Shown here: piece by piece, positions 46,612 through 55,715 of the stretch
How positions within the stretch are numbered: position 1 is the first letter of the stretch
How the letters are laid out: every line of letters starts with the position of its first letter
NCBI RefSeq assembly: GCF_008274585.1
Contig: NZ_VTRT01000008.1
Location: forward strand, 1-64,000
From: Pedobacter sp. BS3
Lineage (GTDB): Bacteria > Bacteroidota > Bacteroidia > Sphingobacteriales > Sphingobacteriaceae
Length of the DNA stretch: 64,000 bases
Reading direction: 5' to 3'
Notes under the pieces: generated by a model
The model's input: the letters and a program-made list of their open reading frames with translations, nothing else
Databases searched by the model: none
Told to the model about the DNA's origin: nothing
Made by a program: the position numbers and the translations under genes

Positions 46612-47877
46612 TTAAAAAAATAGTTCCTTAACATTAATAGCGGCCAATAATATGAGGATGATAAGCCCCAGGAAACCAAATATTTTTACGGTAACAGTGC
46701 TCGTGTGTTTTCCCATAATTGCGGTATCATTAGCAATGGCAAACATGGTTATTCCAATAAATGGTACAATAAGAATGGTAATACTTTGAGCCAGAATAAT
46801 AAGCTCAAGCGGAAGTTTACCAAAGATAATAGCTATAGCCGCACCAATACACATAACCGCCGCAATAAGATACTTAACCTTTTTTGAATTAAGCTGGTTC
46901 CCAAAACCAACGGCGTCGCCTAATAATGTACCACCTAATGAAGCGTTGCCAACAAGTGCAGAAAAGGAAGCCCCAAATAAACCACATAAAAAGAGTTTAG
47001 CTGCATTTTTACCGAAAAGTGGCTCTAATGCTTTGGCCATGTCTGTGGCGCTGTTCAATTTTATACCCTTAGGAAATAAAACTGTAGCCGCACAAAGCAA
47101 AACAATGGTAGCCATTATCCCCAATATGATAATCCCGGTAAGGCTGTCTGTGCTTGATTGCTTTACTTTGGGGTTAATGCGTTTTCTCTCCTGAACAAGA
47201 TAGGATTGATAAAATGCCCCTACTACTGAAAAGCTCGAGGCAATAAAAGCAATGATAAGTTCCAAAGAATGGTCGGGAATCAGGGGAACAAAGCCCGGCA
47301 GAACGGTATATAGAACCGGTTCTACCCGTACTACAGTGGTAGTAAACGCTATAAGCATCAGCCCTACAAGAAGCATCATTATTTTCTCGAGGGTTTTATA
47401 AAATCCTTTAAAAAACAATAACCCAATTGCGACGATGTTGAAAATCACGATCCATTGTACAGGCGATGTTTGCGTTAATTCTCCGATAGCAATACCGATG
47501 CCGATTGAATTGCCTGCCTGAAATGAGGCTGCTACCATAAAAATCCCTATGCCGATAGCAACCGAAACCCGCTTTCCCCATTTTTGCCGGATGGTGGTTA
47601 ATAATGACTGATTAGTTGCAATGCCAATTCTTGCCGACATAGAGGTAAAAACCGCCATAAAAAATATAGCTACCACAATAACCCATAACAAGGTATACCC
47701 ATATTCGGCCCCCAACTTGGAAGCTATGGTTATTTTACTTGGGCCGAAAACCAGAGCTGCAGTTATAATTCCAGGACCTAAAGAAAGAAACCACTTTCTG
47801 ATTTTATGAAATATATCTGATTTTAGATTACCCTTATGATGGCCCATGCTTTTTACCTGAACTGATTCCGTTTTCAT
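46612..47877 (-). CDS. Nramp-related transporter lacking canonical metal-site residues
   Basis: A 421-residue inner-membrane protein with about 11 transmembrane helices and clear Nramp homology (LGPGIITAALV, AEYGYTLLWV, SARIGIATNQSL). Where true Nramps have DPGN in helix 1 it has GPSK, and where helix 6 has the MPH motif it reads VVGA. All three side-chain ligands for Mn/Fe are therefore changed. It is the first gene of a nine-gene catabolic operon with an operator 26 bp upstream. A metal role is doubtful; transport of an organic acid, amino acid or magnesium is more likely. The His-rich N-tail (GHHKG) is notable. Confidence 0.85.
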   Translation of the reverse strand: MKTESVQVKSMGHHKGNLKSDIFHKIRKWFLSLGPGIITAALVFGPSKITIASKLGAEYGYTLLWVIVVAIFFMAVFTSMSARIGIATNQSLLTTIRQKWGKRVSVAIGIGIFMVAASFQAGNSIGIGIAIGELTQTSPVQWIVIFNIVAIGLLFFKGFYKTLEKIMMLLVGLMLIAFTTTVVRVEPVLYTVLPGFVPLIPDHSLELIIAFIASSFSVVGAFYQSYLVQERKRINPKVKQSSTDSLTGIIILGIMATIVLLCAATVLFPKGIKLNSATDMAKALEPLFGKNAAKLFLCGLFGASFSALVGNASLGGTLLGDAVGFGNQLNSKKVKYLIAAVMCIGAAIAIIFGKLPLELIILAQSITILIVPFIGITMFAIANDTAIMGKHTSTVTVKIFGFLGLIILILLAAINVKELFF

Positions 47878-47903
47878 TAGTGATTATCAAAAATTTACAA
47901 TAT

Positions 47904-47917
47904 TGTTTACGTACCCG
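47904..47917. promoter_or_regulatory. LacI-type operator (TGTTTACGTACCCG)
   Basis: Lies 26 bp upstream of the Nramp-related gene, the shortest operator-to-gene distance in the set. It would control the nine-gene operon down to sdaA. Confidence 0.8.
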
Positions 47918-47952
47918 GTTAAAATCTAAATAGATTTATGCATGACTATCAA

Positions 47953-50316
47953 TTATAAAACAACTTCAGGTTCAAGCTCATGATGACATTTCAACATAAC
48001 AATAAATTGTTGCTTAAGCGCAATATGCTTGCTCTTGTAATAGTTTAGCAGATCACGGCCTAAAATTGTATTTAAGTGATTAAAACGTACTTTTTTGTTA
48101 ACCTGGACAAAACCTATGTGATCGGCTAATTCAGGTTTCAACACACCGCTCACAACCGGAGCATGCAATGTACAATTCGTAAAGAATGTTCCTAAACTTG
48201 CAGATAAGCTATAAAAAATTGTATTAGCATCTTTAATTACGGGCTGAAATAAACAACTAGCGAATGTAAGCCGACCAGGCATTTCATTTTTTAAACTGCC
48301 AGTTAGCCGTGATACACTGCAATGTTCTATAGAAATAGCTGCGATATTGCCACCAAAATCGGCATTCAGGCCCTTACAATCTCTTATATAGATTTCCGGA
48401 TATAAGGCATATTCATCTTTATACTTTTCACCCTTTTTATTGCGGATACTGATATGCAGCCTTTCATTTTCATCCGGTTCTTCCAATTGTACATTATCAA
48501 ATACCATACGAACGTTGGATTCAAACCTCACGCCATCATAATGCCCTTTGCGACCAATATCATAGCCCTGCGGATCTGGTATTGTTAATAGCCGGACTCC
48601 CCTTGTTCTTCCTTCGACTAACACATTTCTAAATACTATATCACGTGGAAAAAAAAGACGTTGTCCCTGCTTCATCCTGGAGAAATCAGGAATGTGCATT
48701 AGCCACAACGATTTGTTAGCATCAGTTACAGCATTATAATCAATAATCAGGTTTTCTACCGTAATAGAACGTCCAAACCCTATTGGATATTTATAGTTAA
48801 AATCCATTGGATTAAAATCCAGAAAAGCGGTTTCTGCGGCAGTAGCCGGAATAAACCGGCAATTATAAATCCGGATAGGTCCATCCCATTTTGAACCAAA
48901 ATCCCGACGGAAATTTATAAAGCTTCTGCTGTAGCAGGACGTATTTTCGAGTAACAATTCGCCACCACCGGTTACTGAAATCCCCCTATATCCTATTTCA
49001 GAATCTTTAATATGTAAGTTCCAGCAATGAAAATGTACATCCACACGATTTAAACGGCAATTCTGTACTTTAAAGTTTTTGTTCAGATTTGTTCCAAATA
49101 CCCCCCAATGTACCGGTCCACCTTCGGCGGTAACATTGCGAAAAAGACCGTTCAGCATCCGGGCTGCACTTATGCCATACGTACCGGCGGGTACATCGTG
49201 CACTGTCCCTTCCCTGTCCTGCTCAAACGGAATGAGATGTACATTTTCCAGGGTAAAATCAAATACTTTAGAGATGGCATAAAAACCGCCACGCGGACTT
49301 GATGCCACATCGGCTTTACCTTGCTCTAAACCAATATACTGGTTACGAATAATTGTACGACTACGGTTAATACCAAATCCGCACTTGAGATAGGTTTTGC
49401 CCGGACTGTTTCCTGATAGATAAAACGTTCCACCATCAATTATAAGATAATTATCGTCTGCCGGATAAGCTGTTAAGCTGGTGTAATTCTTAAACTCCCA
49501 GGCAATATCGCCTATTATTTCACCATGTTCGGCTACATAAAACAGTTCTTCCCTGGCCCAGGATTGCCCTGTAAACTTTGCTCCTGACCGGAATCCTATA
49601 CGATCATTATTATCAGCAACAATAATCAGTGAATTTTTGTATGGTGCAAGCTCCGGGATACGCTTAGTACCGGGCTTTAACACTGCCAGAAAATTCTTTC
49701 TGTCCGTATCGTTAAGCTGTATGGTAACTGGTGTTTTTTTACTGTTTATCTGAAACCGTGGTAATTTACTATTAAAGGCCTCATTTATATGAAAGATAGT
49801 ACTTCCCCATTGCACATTATTCAATATTGGAATATTACCGGTTTTTTCAATCCAGTATTCACCACTAAGATTTATTACAGGGATATTTTTTGTATTAGCG
49901 TAGGTATGAGCCTGCTTTATCTGGACACCATCATCGTTTTTTCCATCACCAACAGCCCCGAACATTTTATAGTTTACACTGCTTACATTGATCAATACTG
50001 CACTTAGATTGTTATCCAAACTTAGTTCTGCACCGTCAGATTCTTTTTGTTTCCGAACAACATATTCAGTTGCACCACCATCGCCAACGGTATAATAACC
50101 TAAAGTACGTACCAAAGTACCCTCCCGTAATGAAATATCTTGTTTTAACTCATTAACAGTATGATATAATTTATATACCACCTTATCGGTATGAACCAAA
50201 ACATTAGTTCTCTCTGAAAAAGCCGCCGCCGGTGTAACGGATAAAGAAGTAATACCAAGTACTTTGAGTGCTTTACGCCGGTTGAAAAAATTGCCAGTCT
50301 TGTTATTTTGTTCCAT
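47953..50316 (-). CDS. Tat-exported pectate-lyase-like/GH28-like beta-helix protein
   Basis: A 787-residue protein with a Tat-type start (FNRRKALKVLG, about 12-22). After an N-terminal cap comes the pectate_lyase_3/GH28-type opening VNYKMFGAVGDGKNDD (about 112-127), then a long right-handed beta-helix of about 600 residues with coils such as GTYGISAARMLNGLFRNV and LHIKDSEIGYRGIS. It probably cleaves or binds the polysaccharide in the periplasm. It is longer than typical GH28 enzymes and I cannot place the acidic catalytic residues. Last gene of the Gfo/Idh-esterase unit starting at 52483. Confidence 0.75.
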   Translation of the reverse strand: MEQNNKTGNFFNRRKALKVLGITSLSVTPAAAFSERTNVLVHTDKVVYKLYHTVNELKQDISLREGTLVRTLGYYTVGDGGATEYVVRKQKESDGAELSLDNNLSAVLINVSSVNYKMFGAVGDGKNDDGVQIKQAHTYANTKNIPVINLSGEYWIEKTGNIPILNNVQWGSTIFHINEAFNSKLPRFQINSKKTPVTIQLNDTDRKNFLAVLKPGTKRIPELAPYKNSLIIVADNNDRIGFRSGAKFTGQSWAREELFYVAEHGEIIGDIAWEFKNYTSLTAYPADDNYLIIDGGTFYLSGNSPGKTYLKCGFGINRSRTIIRNQYIGLEQGKADVASSPRGGFYAISKVFDFTLENVHLIPFEQDREGTVHDVPAGTYGISAARMLNGLFRNVTAEGGPVHWGVFGTNLNKNFKVQNCRLNRVDVHFHCWNLHIKDSEIGYRGISVTGGGELLLENTSCYSRSFINFRRDFGSKWDGPIRIYNCRFIPATAAETAFLDFNPMDFNYKYPIGFGRSITVENLIIDYNAVTDANKSLWLMHIPDFSRMKQGQRLFFPRDIVFRNVLVEGRTRGVRLLTIPDPQGYDIGRKGHYDGVRFESNVRMVFDNVQLEEPDENERLHISIRNKKGEKYKDEYALYPEIYIRDCKGLNADFGGNIAAISIEHCSVSRLTGSLKNEMPGRLTFASCLFQPVIKDANTIFYSLSASLGTFFTNCTLHAPVVSGVLKPELADHIGFVQVNKKVRFNHLNTILGRDLLNYYKSKHIALKQQFIVMLKCHHELEPEVVL

Positions 50317-50357
50317 ACTGATTCTGTTTCTATACTATATCACGGCTCAACAAACTA

Positions 50358-51218
50358 TTAAAGTTTTTGTAAGAATGAAACTAATTCCCCCATTCTCTCA
50401 TTGGTTATCAGGTCATATCTGGCATGCCCTTTCCCTTTCATTATATGTATTTCCGTTTTAGAATTTCCTATTTCATCCATACGCTTTTTTAATGCATACG
50501 CATAGTCAATGTGGATGAGTTTATCCTCATCGCCATGAAATATCAACAATGGAGGAGCACCTTTTTTTATTACATCTGAAGTTTCCAACCCTCCCCACAA
50601 GTCAACAACCGCCTTAATCTTCAGTATATTTTGGTTCGAGGCATAAGCTGTATACAATGCAGTTATAGCTCCGGCAGAACCACCGGAAATTACTATTGAA
50701 GATGAATTTAAATTATGGGCTTTAGTATGTTGTTTTATCCACGCTAATGCCATTTGAGCATCCTCAGAAGCGATTTTAATAGCCTTTTCAAGCGCAGGGT
50801 TAAATTTCCCATCCGACGGAAGGCCTTTTGACATATTTGCACTACAACTGGCTCCAGGTATTTTATGATGCTTTAAATACAACCGGTAATTAATTGAAAC
50901 TACTGCATAGCCGAAAGAAGCCAGTTTAGAACAGAACGCCTCTGTCCCCTTTTTATCGCCACCGCTAAAACCACCGCCATGAATAAACAGGTATACGGGT
51001 AATGTTCCTTTAACAATAACAGGCATATACAAATCAAGTGTCCTGTCAGATGAGGTATCACTACCTATAGAATCTGGCCGGACAGCATATCGTATATTTC
51101 GGTAAATATTTACTTCTCTCCTGTTTTTTACTGCTACCTTTAAAGATTGTATGCCCGGATGGGCAGAAGAAACAGGTGTACAAAGAGCCAGCACTACTAA
51201 GCATATATAATATCTCAT
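50358..51218 (-). CDS. Exported alpha/beta-hydrolase esterase (BD-FAE/HSL-like)
   Basis: A 286-residue protein with a signal peptide (cut after SSA, about 19). It has the oxyanion-hole motif FIHGGGFSGG, nucleophile elbow ISGGSAGA, acid in FHGDEDKL and His in GKGHARYD, so the triad is complete. The family removes acetyl or feruloyl groups from carbohydrates. It adds a third deacylating activity to the locus beside the CE7-like and CE15-like proteins, which argues for a heavily acylated glycan. It is 53 bp from a Tat Gfo/Idh gene and 41 bp from the pectate-lyase-like gene. Confidence 0.85.
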   Translation of the reverse strand: MRYYICLVVLALCTPVSSAHPGIQSLKVAVKNRREVNIYRNIRYAVRPDSIGSDTSSDRTLDLYMPVIVKGTLPVYLFIHGGGFSGGDKKGTEAFCSKLASFGYAVVSINYRLYLKHHKIPGASCSANMSKGLPSDGKFNPALEKAIKIASEDAQMALAWIKQHTKAHNLNSSSIVISGGSAGAITALYTAYASNQNILKIKAVVDLWGGLETSDVIKKGAPPLLIFHGDEDKLIHIDYAYALKKRMDEIGNSKTEIHIMKGKGHARYDLITNERMGELVSFLQKL

Positions 51219-51271
51219 GACCTACTTTTTAAGCATTTGCCAAAGTTTTTGAGAATATGATAAAACTGTTT

Positions 51272-52483
51272 TTATATTGAATATTCAGGTTTCCAAACTT
51301 GTACATTACCAGTATCTGCCGCATTATTTCCCATATGTACAGCTATAGCTGCATTCTTACCTGTGTATTCATTTGATACTGGCTTTTTACCGTTACGAAT
51401 GCATTCGGCAAAATCAAGTAATGCATACACTGTAGGATCACGCTTGAGGCCATCAGTATTCTCAAACTTAACAGGCACCCCCTCTCCTTGTGTCCACGCC
51501 TCTATAGTTGCCCCTGTAACACCGTCAACTGTACCCAATTGTTTTTTCTTAGCTTCCGGGTATAAAAATGCCTGATCACGTTGTATCTCAATGGTACCTT
51601 TTGTGCCCAATATCCGGATAGAATAGCCTCTAAATTCATTGGTTAATATGGATGATACACTAGATTTTATTCCCCCGGGGTATTCATATATCATACGTAC
51701 ATTATCATTGGTTTCCCGGCCGTCTTTCCAGTAATCAATTCCTCCAAAGCCGGTAACTTTCAACGGATGACTGTTCAGCATCCAGTTTACAATATCGATC
51801 TGGTGTGCGCTTAATTCTGCAAGTAAACCGCCCGAATATTCCCGATACATACGCCAGTTAACCTGTCGTTCTGTTTTTAGATCCTTCACGGGCCTCCTCC
51901 AATCTGAATTACGATGATATTGACATTCAAAGTGCATGACCGTTCCGAGCCAGTTTTGATCTAATATTTCTTTAATTTTATGATACAAACCAAAATAACG
52001 ATATTGATGTCCAACCTGTAATGCCAGTTTGGAGTTCTTCATCTTTTTAACCAGAGAAAGTGCCTGGTCAATAGAATATGTCATTGTTTTCTCTACATAC
52101 ACATGCTTACCGGCATCAAGCGCATCTACAACCATCTGATAATGCAGATAAAGCGGCGTAGCAATAATCACAGCATCAATATCTTTATTTTCAAGCAACC
52201 TATGATAATCTGTATAGGATTTTGCACCCGGGGCACTTAAGGTTAACCCACGTTTCAGATTCTCATCTACAATATCACAACAGGCTATCAATGATATACC
52301 CGGTAAACCTTTAAGCAGTTGTGCATGACCTGTACCTCTTTGCCCAATACCAATTAAACCAATCCGTACGGTATTGTCATTATTGTTTTTACCTAACGCG
52401 GGAATGCCCAGAGTAGTCAATCCTGCTATAGCTAAAGTACCTGTAGTTATAAATTTTCTGCGTGAAATATTATTATCTGTCAT
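51272..52483 (-). CDS. Tat-exported Gfo/Idh/MocA-family oxidoreductase
   Basis: A 403-residue protein with a Tat signal (SRRKFITTG, about 7-15). The Rossmann loop is RIGLIGIGQRGTG (about 36-48) and the catalytic-site segment is YVEKTMTYS, where the usual EKP is EKT: the Pro is replaced. Downstream GGLLAELSAHQIDIVNW keeps the catalytic His. Periplasmic sugar oxidation is likely. It leads a three-gene unit with an esterase and a pectate-lyase-like protein; an operator lies 32 bp upstream. Confidence 0.85.
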   Translation of the reverse strand: MTDNNISRRKFITTGTLAIAGLTTLGIPALGKNNNDNTVRIGLIGIGQRGTGHAQLLKGLPGISLIACCDIVDENLKRGLTLSAPGAKSYTDYHRLLENKDIDAVIIATPLYLHYQMVVDALDAGKHVYVEKTMTYSIDQALSLVKKMKNSKLALQVGHQYRYFGLYHKIKEILDQNWLGTVMHFECQYHRNSDWRRPVKDLKTERQVNWRMYREYSGGLLAELSAHQIDIVNWMLNSHPLKVTGFGGIDYWKDGRETNDNVRMIYEYPGGIKSSVSSILTNEFRGYSIRILGTKGTIEIQRDQAFLYPEAKKKQLGTVDGVTGATIEAWTQGEGVPVKFENTDGLKRDPTVYALLDFAECIRNGKKPVSNEYTGKNAAIAVHMGNNAADTGNVQVWKPEYSI

Positions 52484-52515
52484 ATTTAAAGGTTAAAATA
52501 GCATTAAATCAATAT

Positions 52516-52529
52516 TGTGTACGTACCCG
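52516..52529. promoter_or_regulatory. LacI-type operator (TGTGTACGTACCCG)
   Basis: Identical to susC site 1. It marks the upstream edge of the regulon, 32 bp before the Gfo/Idh gene at 52483. Confidence 0.8.
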
Positions 52530-52594
52530 AAATTACAGGTATTTTTATTAAAAGCAAATTTTAATTGGAAATATTTTATTCTGCAACAAATTTA

Positions 52595-53761
52595 TTACCG
52601 TCCCACCAACCTCGCCACAAACATGGTGTCCGCCTTGGTTTCGTAGCCTGCTATCAATTGCTGTTCTTCTGCGATAAGGTTAAACTGCTCTTCGAGGTAG
52701 GCTACTACATCTTCATTTTCAGCCCTAAAAGCAGAACAGGTAATATAAATTAAAGGCTTACCGGGCTTAAGATAAGGCAGCACATTGCCGGCAATAGTTT
52801 TTTGGAGGTTCTGAAAAAAATCGATACGCGATTCGTTAAACTGACTGATCATTTCCGGCGTACGTCCCCAGGTACCCGAGCCGGAACACGGTGCATCGAG
52901 GATGATACCGTGAAAAGCATAATGATGCAGAATTTGCGCTTGGTTTTGTGTCAGATCAAGCTGCTTACGCTGAAAGCGGCGTAACCCCGCATTAAAAAAG
53001 CGCTGTTCTAAATTATTCAGAACGCTTTCGCGGATATCGGACACCAGTAACTGAATATCGGGCTGTTGATCAAACAACAATAATGATTTTCCACCAGAAG
53101 CCGCACAGGCATCCCACCAGTATTCAGACGCAGACGGTTTAAAATAATTCCCGGTCTGCTGCGATGAAAGATCCTGAACCTCGAATAAGGCATGTCCGGA
53201 AGGAAAAAGCTGATCGAGCTTTGTACCATTAGCCAGCCGCAACGCACTCTCTCCTTCTTCGTGGTAAAGGACACCAGCTTCATCTAACCTCGATTTAACA
53301 ATACCTTCTTTACCCCGACGCAGGCGAATAAACAGGTCGGGTTGAATAAAAAACGAACGAAGAAAACATTCTTTATCGATGCCGGCAGATAAATAGCCGG
53401 TAAAAGGAAAAACCTGGTCTAAACGGAAAGTTGTCTGATTTTCAAGCCAGGTAATTTTTTCTGCCAGGGGCAATGCTATGTTTTGGTTAAGCTCCGGAGA
53501 AAAGTGTGCAAGAAAATCCTGCGGGGCAGTATGACATAGAAATTCGGCAATAAATAAGCGTTCCTGAACAGACAAATCAGTACAAGCCTTTCCTAACCTG
53601 AAATAATTATACAGCAACCGGGAGGCCGTGCGCCGGTCAGATGAGCCCATTTGCTTGTGCTGCCGGAAATAGCCCGGCAGGAATTTTGCCAGAGGTTCAT
53701 CCTGCGGATAAACCTCTAGTATTTTTAAAAATGTACGTAAATGCTGCTCAGAATATTTCAA
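52595..53761 (-). CDS. RsmB/NOP-family RNA cytosine-C5 methyltransferase
   Basis: A 388-residue SAM-dependent enzyme methylating cytosine C5 in rRNA or tRNA. The SAM loop WDACAASGGKS (about 213-223), motif IV DAPCSGSGTWG and motif VI ITCSAFRAEN supply the two catalytic Cys residues. It lacks the N-terminal NusB-like domain typical of full-length RsmB, having instead a helical cap (about 1-120). A housekeeping gene outside the glycan regulon; the target base is unknown. Confidence 0.88.
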   Translation of the reverse strand: MKYSEQHLRTFLKILEVYPQDEPLAKFLPGYFRQHKQMGSSDRRTASRLLYNYFRLGKACTDLSVQERLFIAEFLCHTAPQDFLAHFSPELNQNIALPLAEKITWLENQTTFRLDQVFPFTGYLSAGIDKECFLRSFFIQPDLFIRLRRGKEGIVKSRLDEAGVLYHEEGESALRLANGTKLDQLFPSGHALFEVQDLSSQQTGNYFKPSASEYWWDACAASGGKSLLLFDQQPDIQLLVSDIRESVLNNLEQRFFNAGLRRFQRKQLDLTQNQAQILHHYAFHGIILDAPCSGSGTWGRTPEMISQFNESRIDFFQNLQKTIAGNVLPYLKPGKPLIYITCSAFRAENEDVVAYLEEQFNLIAEEQQLIAGYETKADTMFVARLVGR

Positions 53762-53823
53762 AAGGAAAAATTAAAATAACAATCAACTGAAAATTAATCA
53801 ATTATTCAAAATCACAGACAGAA

Positions 53824-53960
53824 CTAAAAAGCTCGGAACCCCGTCACCCTGAATTTATTTCATCCCGAAACTTCGGGATGAAAGCGGCGCTTATACTACT
53901 ATTTAGGAGATTCCGGGTCCCCCGAGTACTCGGGGCGGAATGACGGCAGGAGCTTTTTAG
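53824..53960. repeat. Composite hairpin element between rRNA methyltransferase and guaA
   Basis: An outer perfect 11-bp inverted repeat (CTAAAAAGCTC / GAGCTTTTTAG) encloses CCGTCA / TGACGG arms and two strong hairpins: CATCCCGAA-AC-TTCGGGATG at 53861 and the 16-bp palindrome CCCCGAGTACTCGGGG at 53920. It resembles REP/BIME-like intergenic elements. It lies upstream of the methyltransferase start and downstream of guaA, so it may end or stabilise the guaA transcript. Confidence 0.65.
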
Positions 53961-54042
53961 CTCCTTAACTTGACGCATATACGACCATTCGGGATACAGG
54001 ACTCAACTTTTTACTTTTGACTTCCCACTTTTAACTTCATTG

Positions 54043-55572
54043 TTATTCCCACTCAATGGTGGCAGGTGGTTTTGAACTGATATCATACACAACCCGGTTT
54101 ATCCCTTTTACATTATTAATGATATCGTTGGATATTTTGGCCAGCAAACCATAAGGCAAATGACTCCAGTCGGCAGTCATGCCATCAACAGAGCCAACGG
54201 CACGCAGACAAATCACATTTTCATACGTACGCTCATCACCCATCACACCAACCGATTGTACGGGCAGGTAAATAGCGCCGGCCTGCCAAACCTTATCATA
54301 CCAGCCGCTTTCCTTTAAATTATTAATGTAAATCGCATCCGCTTCCTGCAAAATGGCAACTTTTTCAGGCGTAATATCACCTAAAATACGGATAGCAAGG
54401 CCAGGGCCAGGGAACGGATGGCGCCCCAATATCGTATCATCTATATCTAAAGCCTTACCTACCCTCCTCACTTCATCTTTAAATAAGGTATTTAATGGCT
54501 CTACCACTTTCAGTTTCATGTAATCGGGTAAACCACCTACATTATGATGCGACTTGATAGTAGCCGAAGGCCCTTTCACCGAAACCGATTCAATTACATC
54601 CGGGTAAATAGTGCCTTGTCCAAGCCATTTTACATCCTGAACCTCGTGGGCCGCATCGTCAAAAACCTCGATAAATACCCGGCCAATGGTTTTGCGCTTC
54701 TTTTCAGGATCACTTATTCCTGCAAGCTGGCTCAGGAAACGCTCTTTGGCATCGATGCCACGTACATTGAGCCCCATGTGACGGTATGAATCCAGCACCT
54801 GCTGATATTCATTTTTGCGCAACAAACCATTATCCACAAAAATACAATGCAGGTTCTTCCCGATGGCTCTGTGCAGCAATACCGCTGCAACCGAAGAATC
54901 TACACCACCGGATAAACCCAATACAACTTTATCATTACCCAATTTCTCCTGTAATGATGCAATAGTAGTTTCAATAAACGAATCGGCGGTCCAGTCCTGC
55001 TTGCAGCCACAGATTTTCACCAGGAAGTTTTCAAGCAGTTGCTTCCCGTCAATACTGTGCGTTACTTCGGGGTGAAACTGGATACCATACGTTTTAGTGC
55101 CTTTTACATGATAAGCGGCAACTTTTACCGTATCGGTACTGGCAATAATTTCAAAATCGTCAGGAACCTGTGCAATAGTATCACCATGCGACATCCACAC
55201 CTGCGATTCCTTTTCTATACCACTTAATAATAAGTTTCCAGGTTCAATATATTGCAGATTTGCCCGGCCATATTCGCGTATGGTTGACGGAACTACTTCG
55301 CCACCTGAATGCTGGGCAATGTACTGTGCCCCATAACAAACACCTAACACCGGAAACCGTGATTCAAGTGATTTAAAATCAACCTGCGGCGCATCGGCCT
55401 GGCGTACCGAACAGGGACTTCCCGAAAGAATTACGCCTTTTACAGCTTCATCAAATTGCGGCAGGTGATTGAAAGGATGTATTTCGCAGTAAACGTTGAG
55501 CTCTCTGACTCTGCGGGCTATCAGTTGTGTGTATTGCGACCCGAAGTCAAGAATGATAATTTTTTCTTGCAT
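54043..55572 (-). CDS. guaA: GMP synthase (glutamine-hydrolysing)
   Basis: About 509 residues from the ATG at 55572, the last step of GMP synthesis (XMP + Gln + ATP). The class I amidotransferase domain has [17 protein letters not shown], nucleophile Cys in GVCYGAQ and the His/Glu pair in QFHPEVTHS. The ATP-pyrophosphatase P-loop is GLSGGVDSS (about 223-231), and the C-terminal dimerisation domain ends KPPATIEWE. An in-frame TTG 15 bp further upstream is rejected because the -7 promoter element lies across it. Confidence 0.97.
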   Translation of the reverse strand: MQEKIIILDFGSQYTQLIARRVRELNVYCEIHPFNHLPQFDEAVKGVILSGSPCSVRQADAPQVDFKSLESRFPVLGVCYGAQYIAQHSGGEVVPSTIREYGRANLQYIEPGNLLLSGIEKESQVWMSHGDTIAQVPDDFEIIASTDTVKVAAYHVKGTKTYGIQFHPEVTHSIDGKQLLENFLVKICGCKQDWTADSFIETTIASLQEKLGNDKVVLGLSGGVDSSVAAVLLHRAIGKNLHCIFVDNGLLRKNEYQQVLDSYRHMGLNVRGIDAKERFLSQLAGISDPEKKRKTIGRVFIEVFDDAAHEVQDVKWLGQGTIYPDVIESVSVKGPSATIKSHHNVGGLPDYMKLKVVEPLNTLFKDEVRRVGKALDIDDTILGRHPFPGPGLAIRILGDITPEKVAILQEADAIYINNLKESGWYDKVWQAGAIYLPVQSVGVMGDERTYENVICLRAVGSVDGMTADWSHLPYGLLAKISNDIINNVKGINRVVYDISSKPPATIEWE

Positions 55573-55575
55573 GGG

Positions 55576-55607
55576 CAAAGATAGCAAATTTGTTGTCAGC
55601 CCAAAAA
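55576..55607 (-). promoter_or_regulatory. guaA promoter of the Bacteroidota type
   Basis: On the minus strand a TTTTTG (-33) is followed, 18 bp later, by TATCTTTG (-7, consensus TAnnTTTG). The -7 box ends only 3 bp before the guaA ATG, so transcription would start at or within a few bases of the start codon. Confidence 0.6.
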
Positions 55608-55715
55608 GCTAAAAGCAGAAAGCTAATTATCATTGGCTGTTAGCTAATAGCTGTTAGTCTTCTGTCCACTATCCACTGTCAATTATCAACTGCACAACTG
55701 TATGTTAGCCACTCG

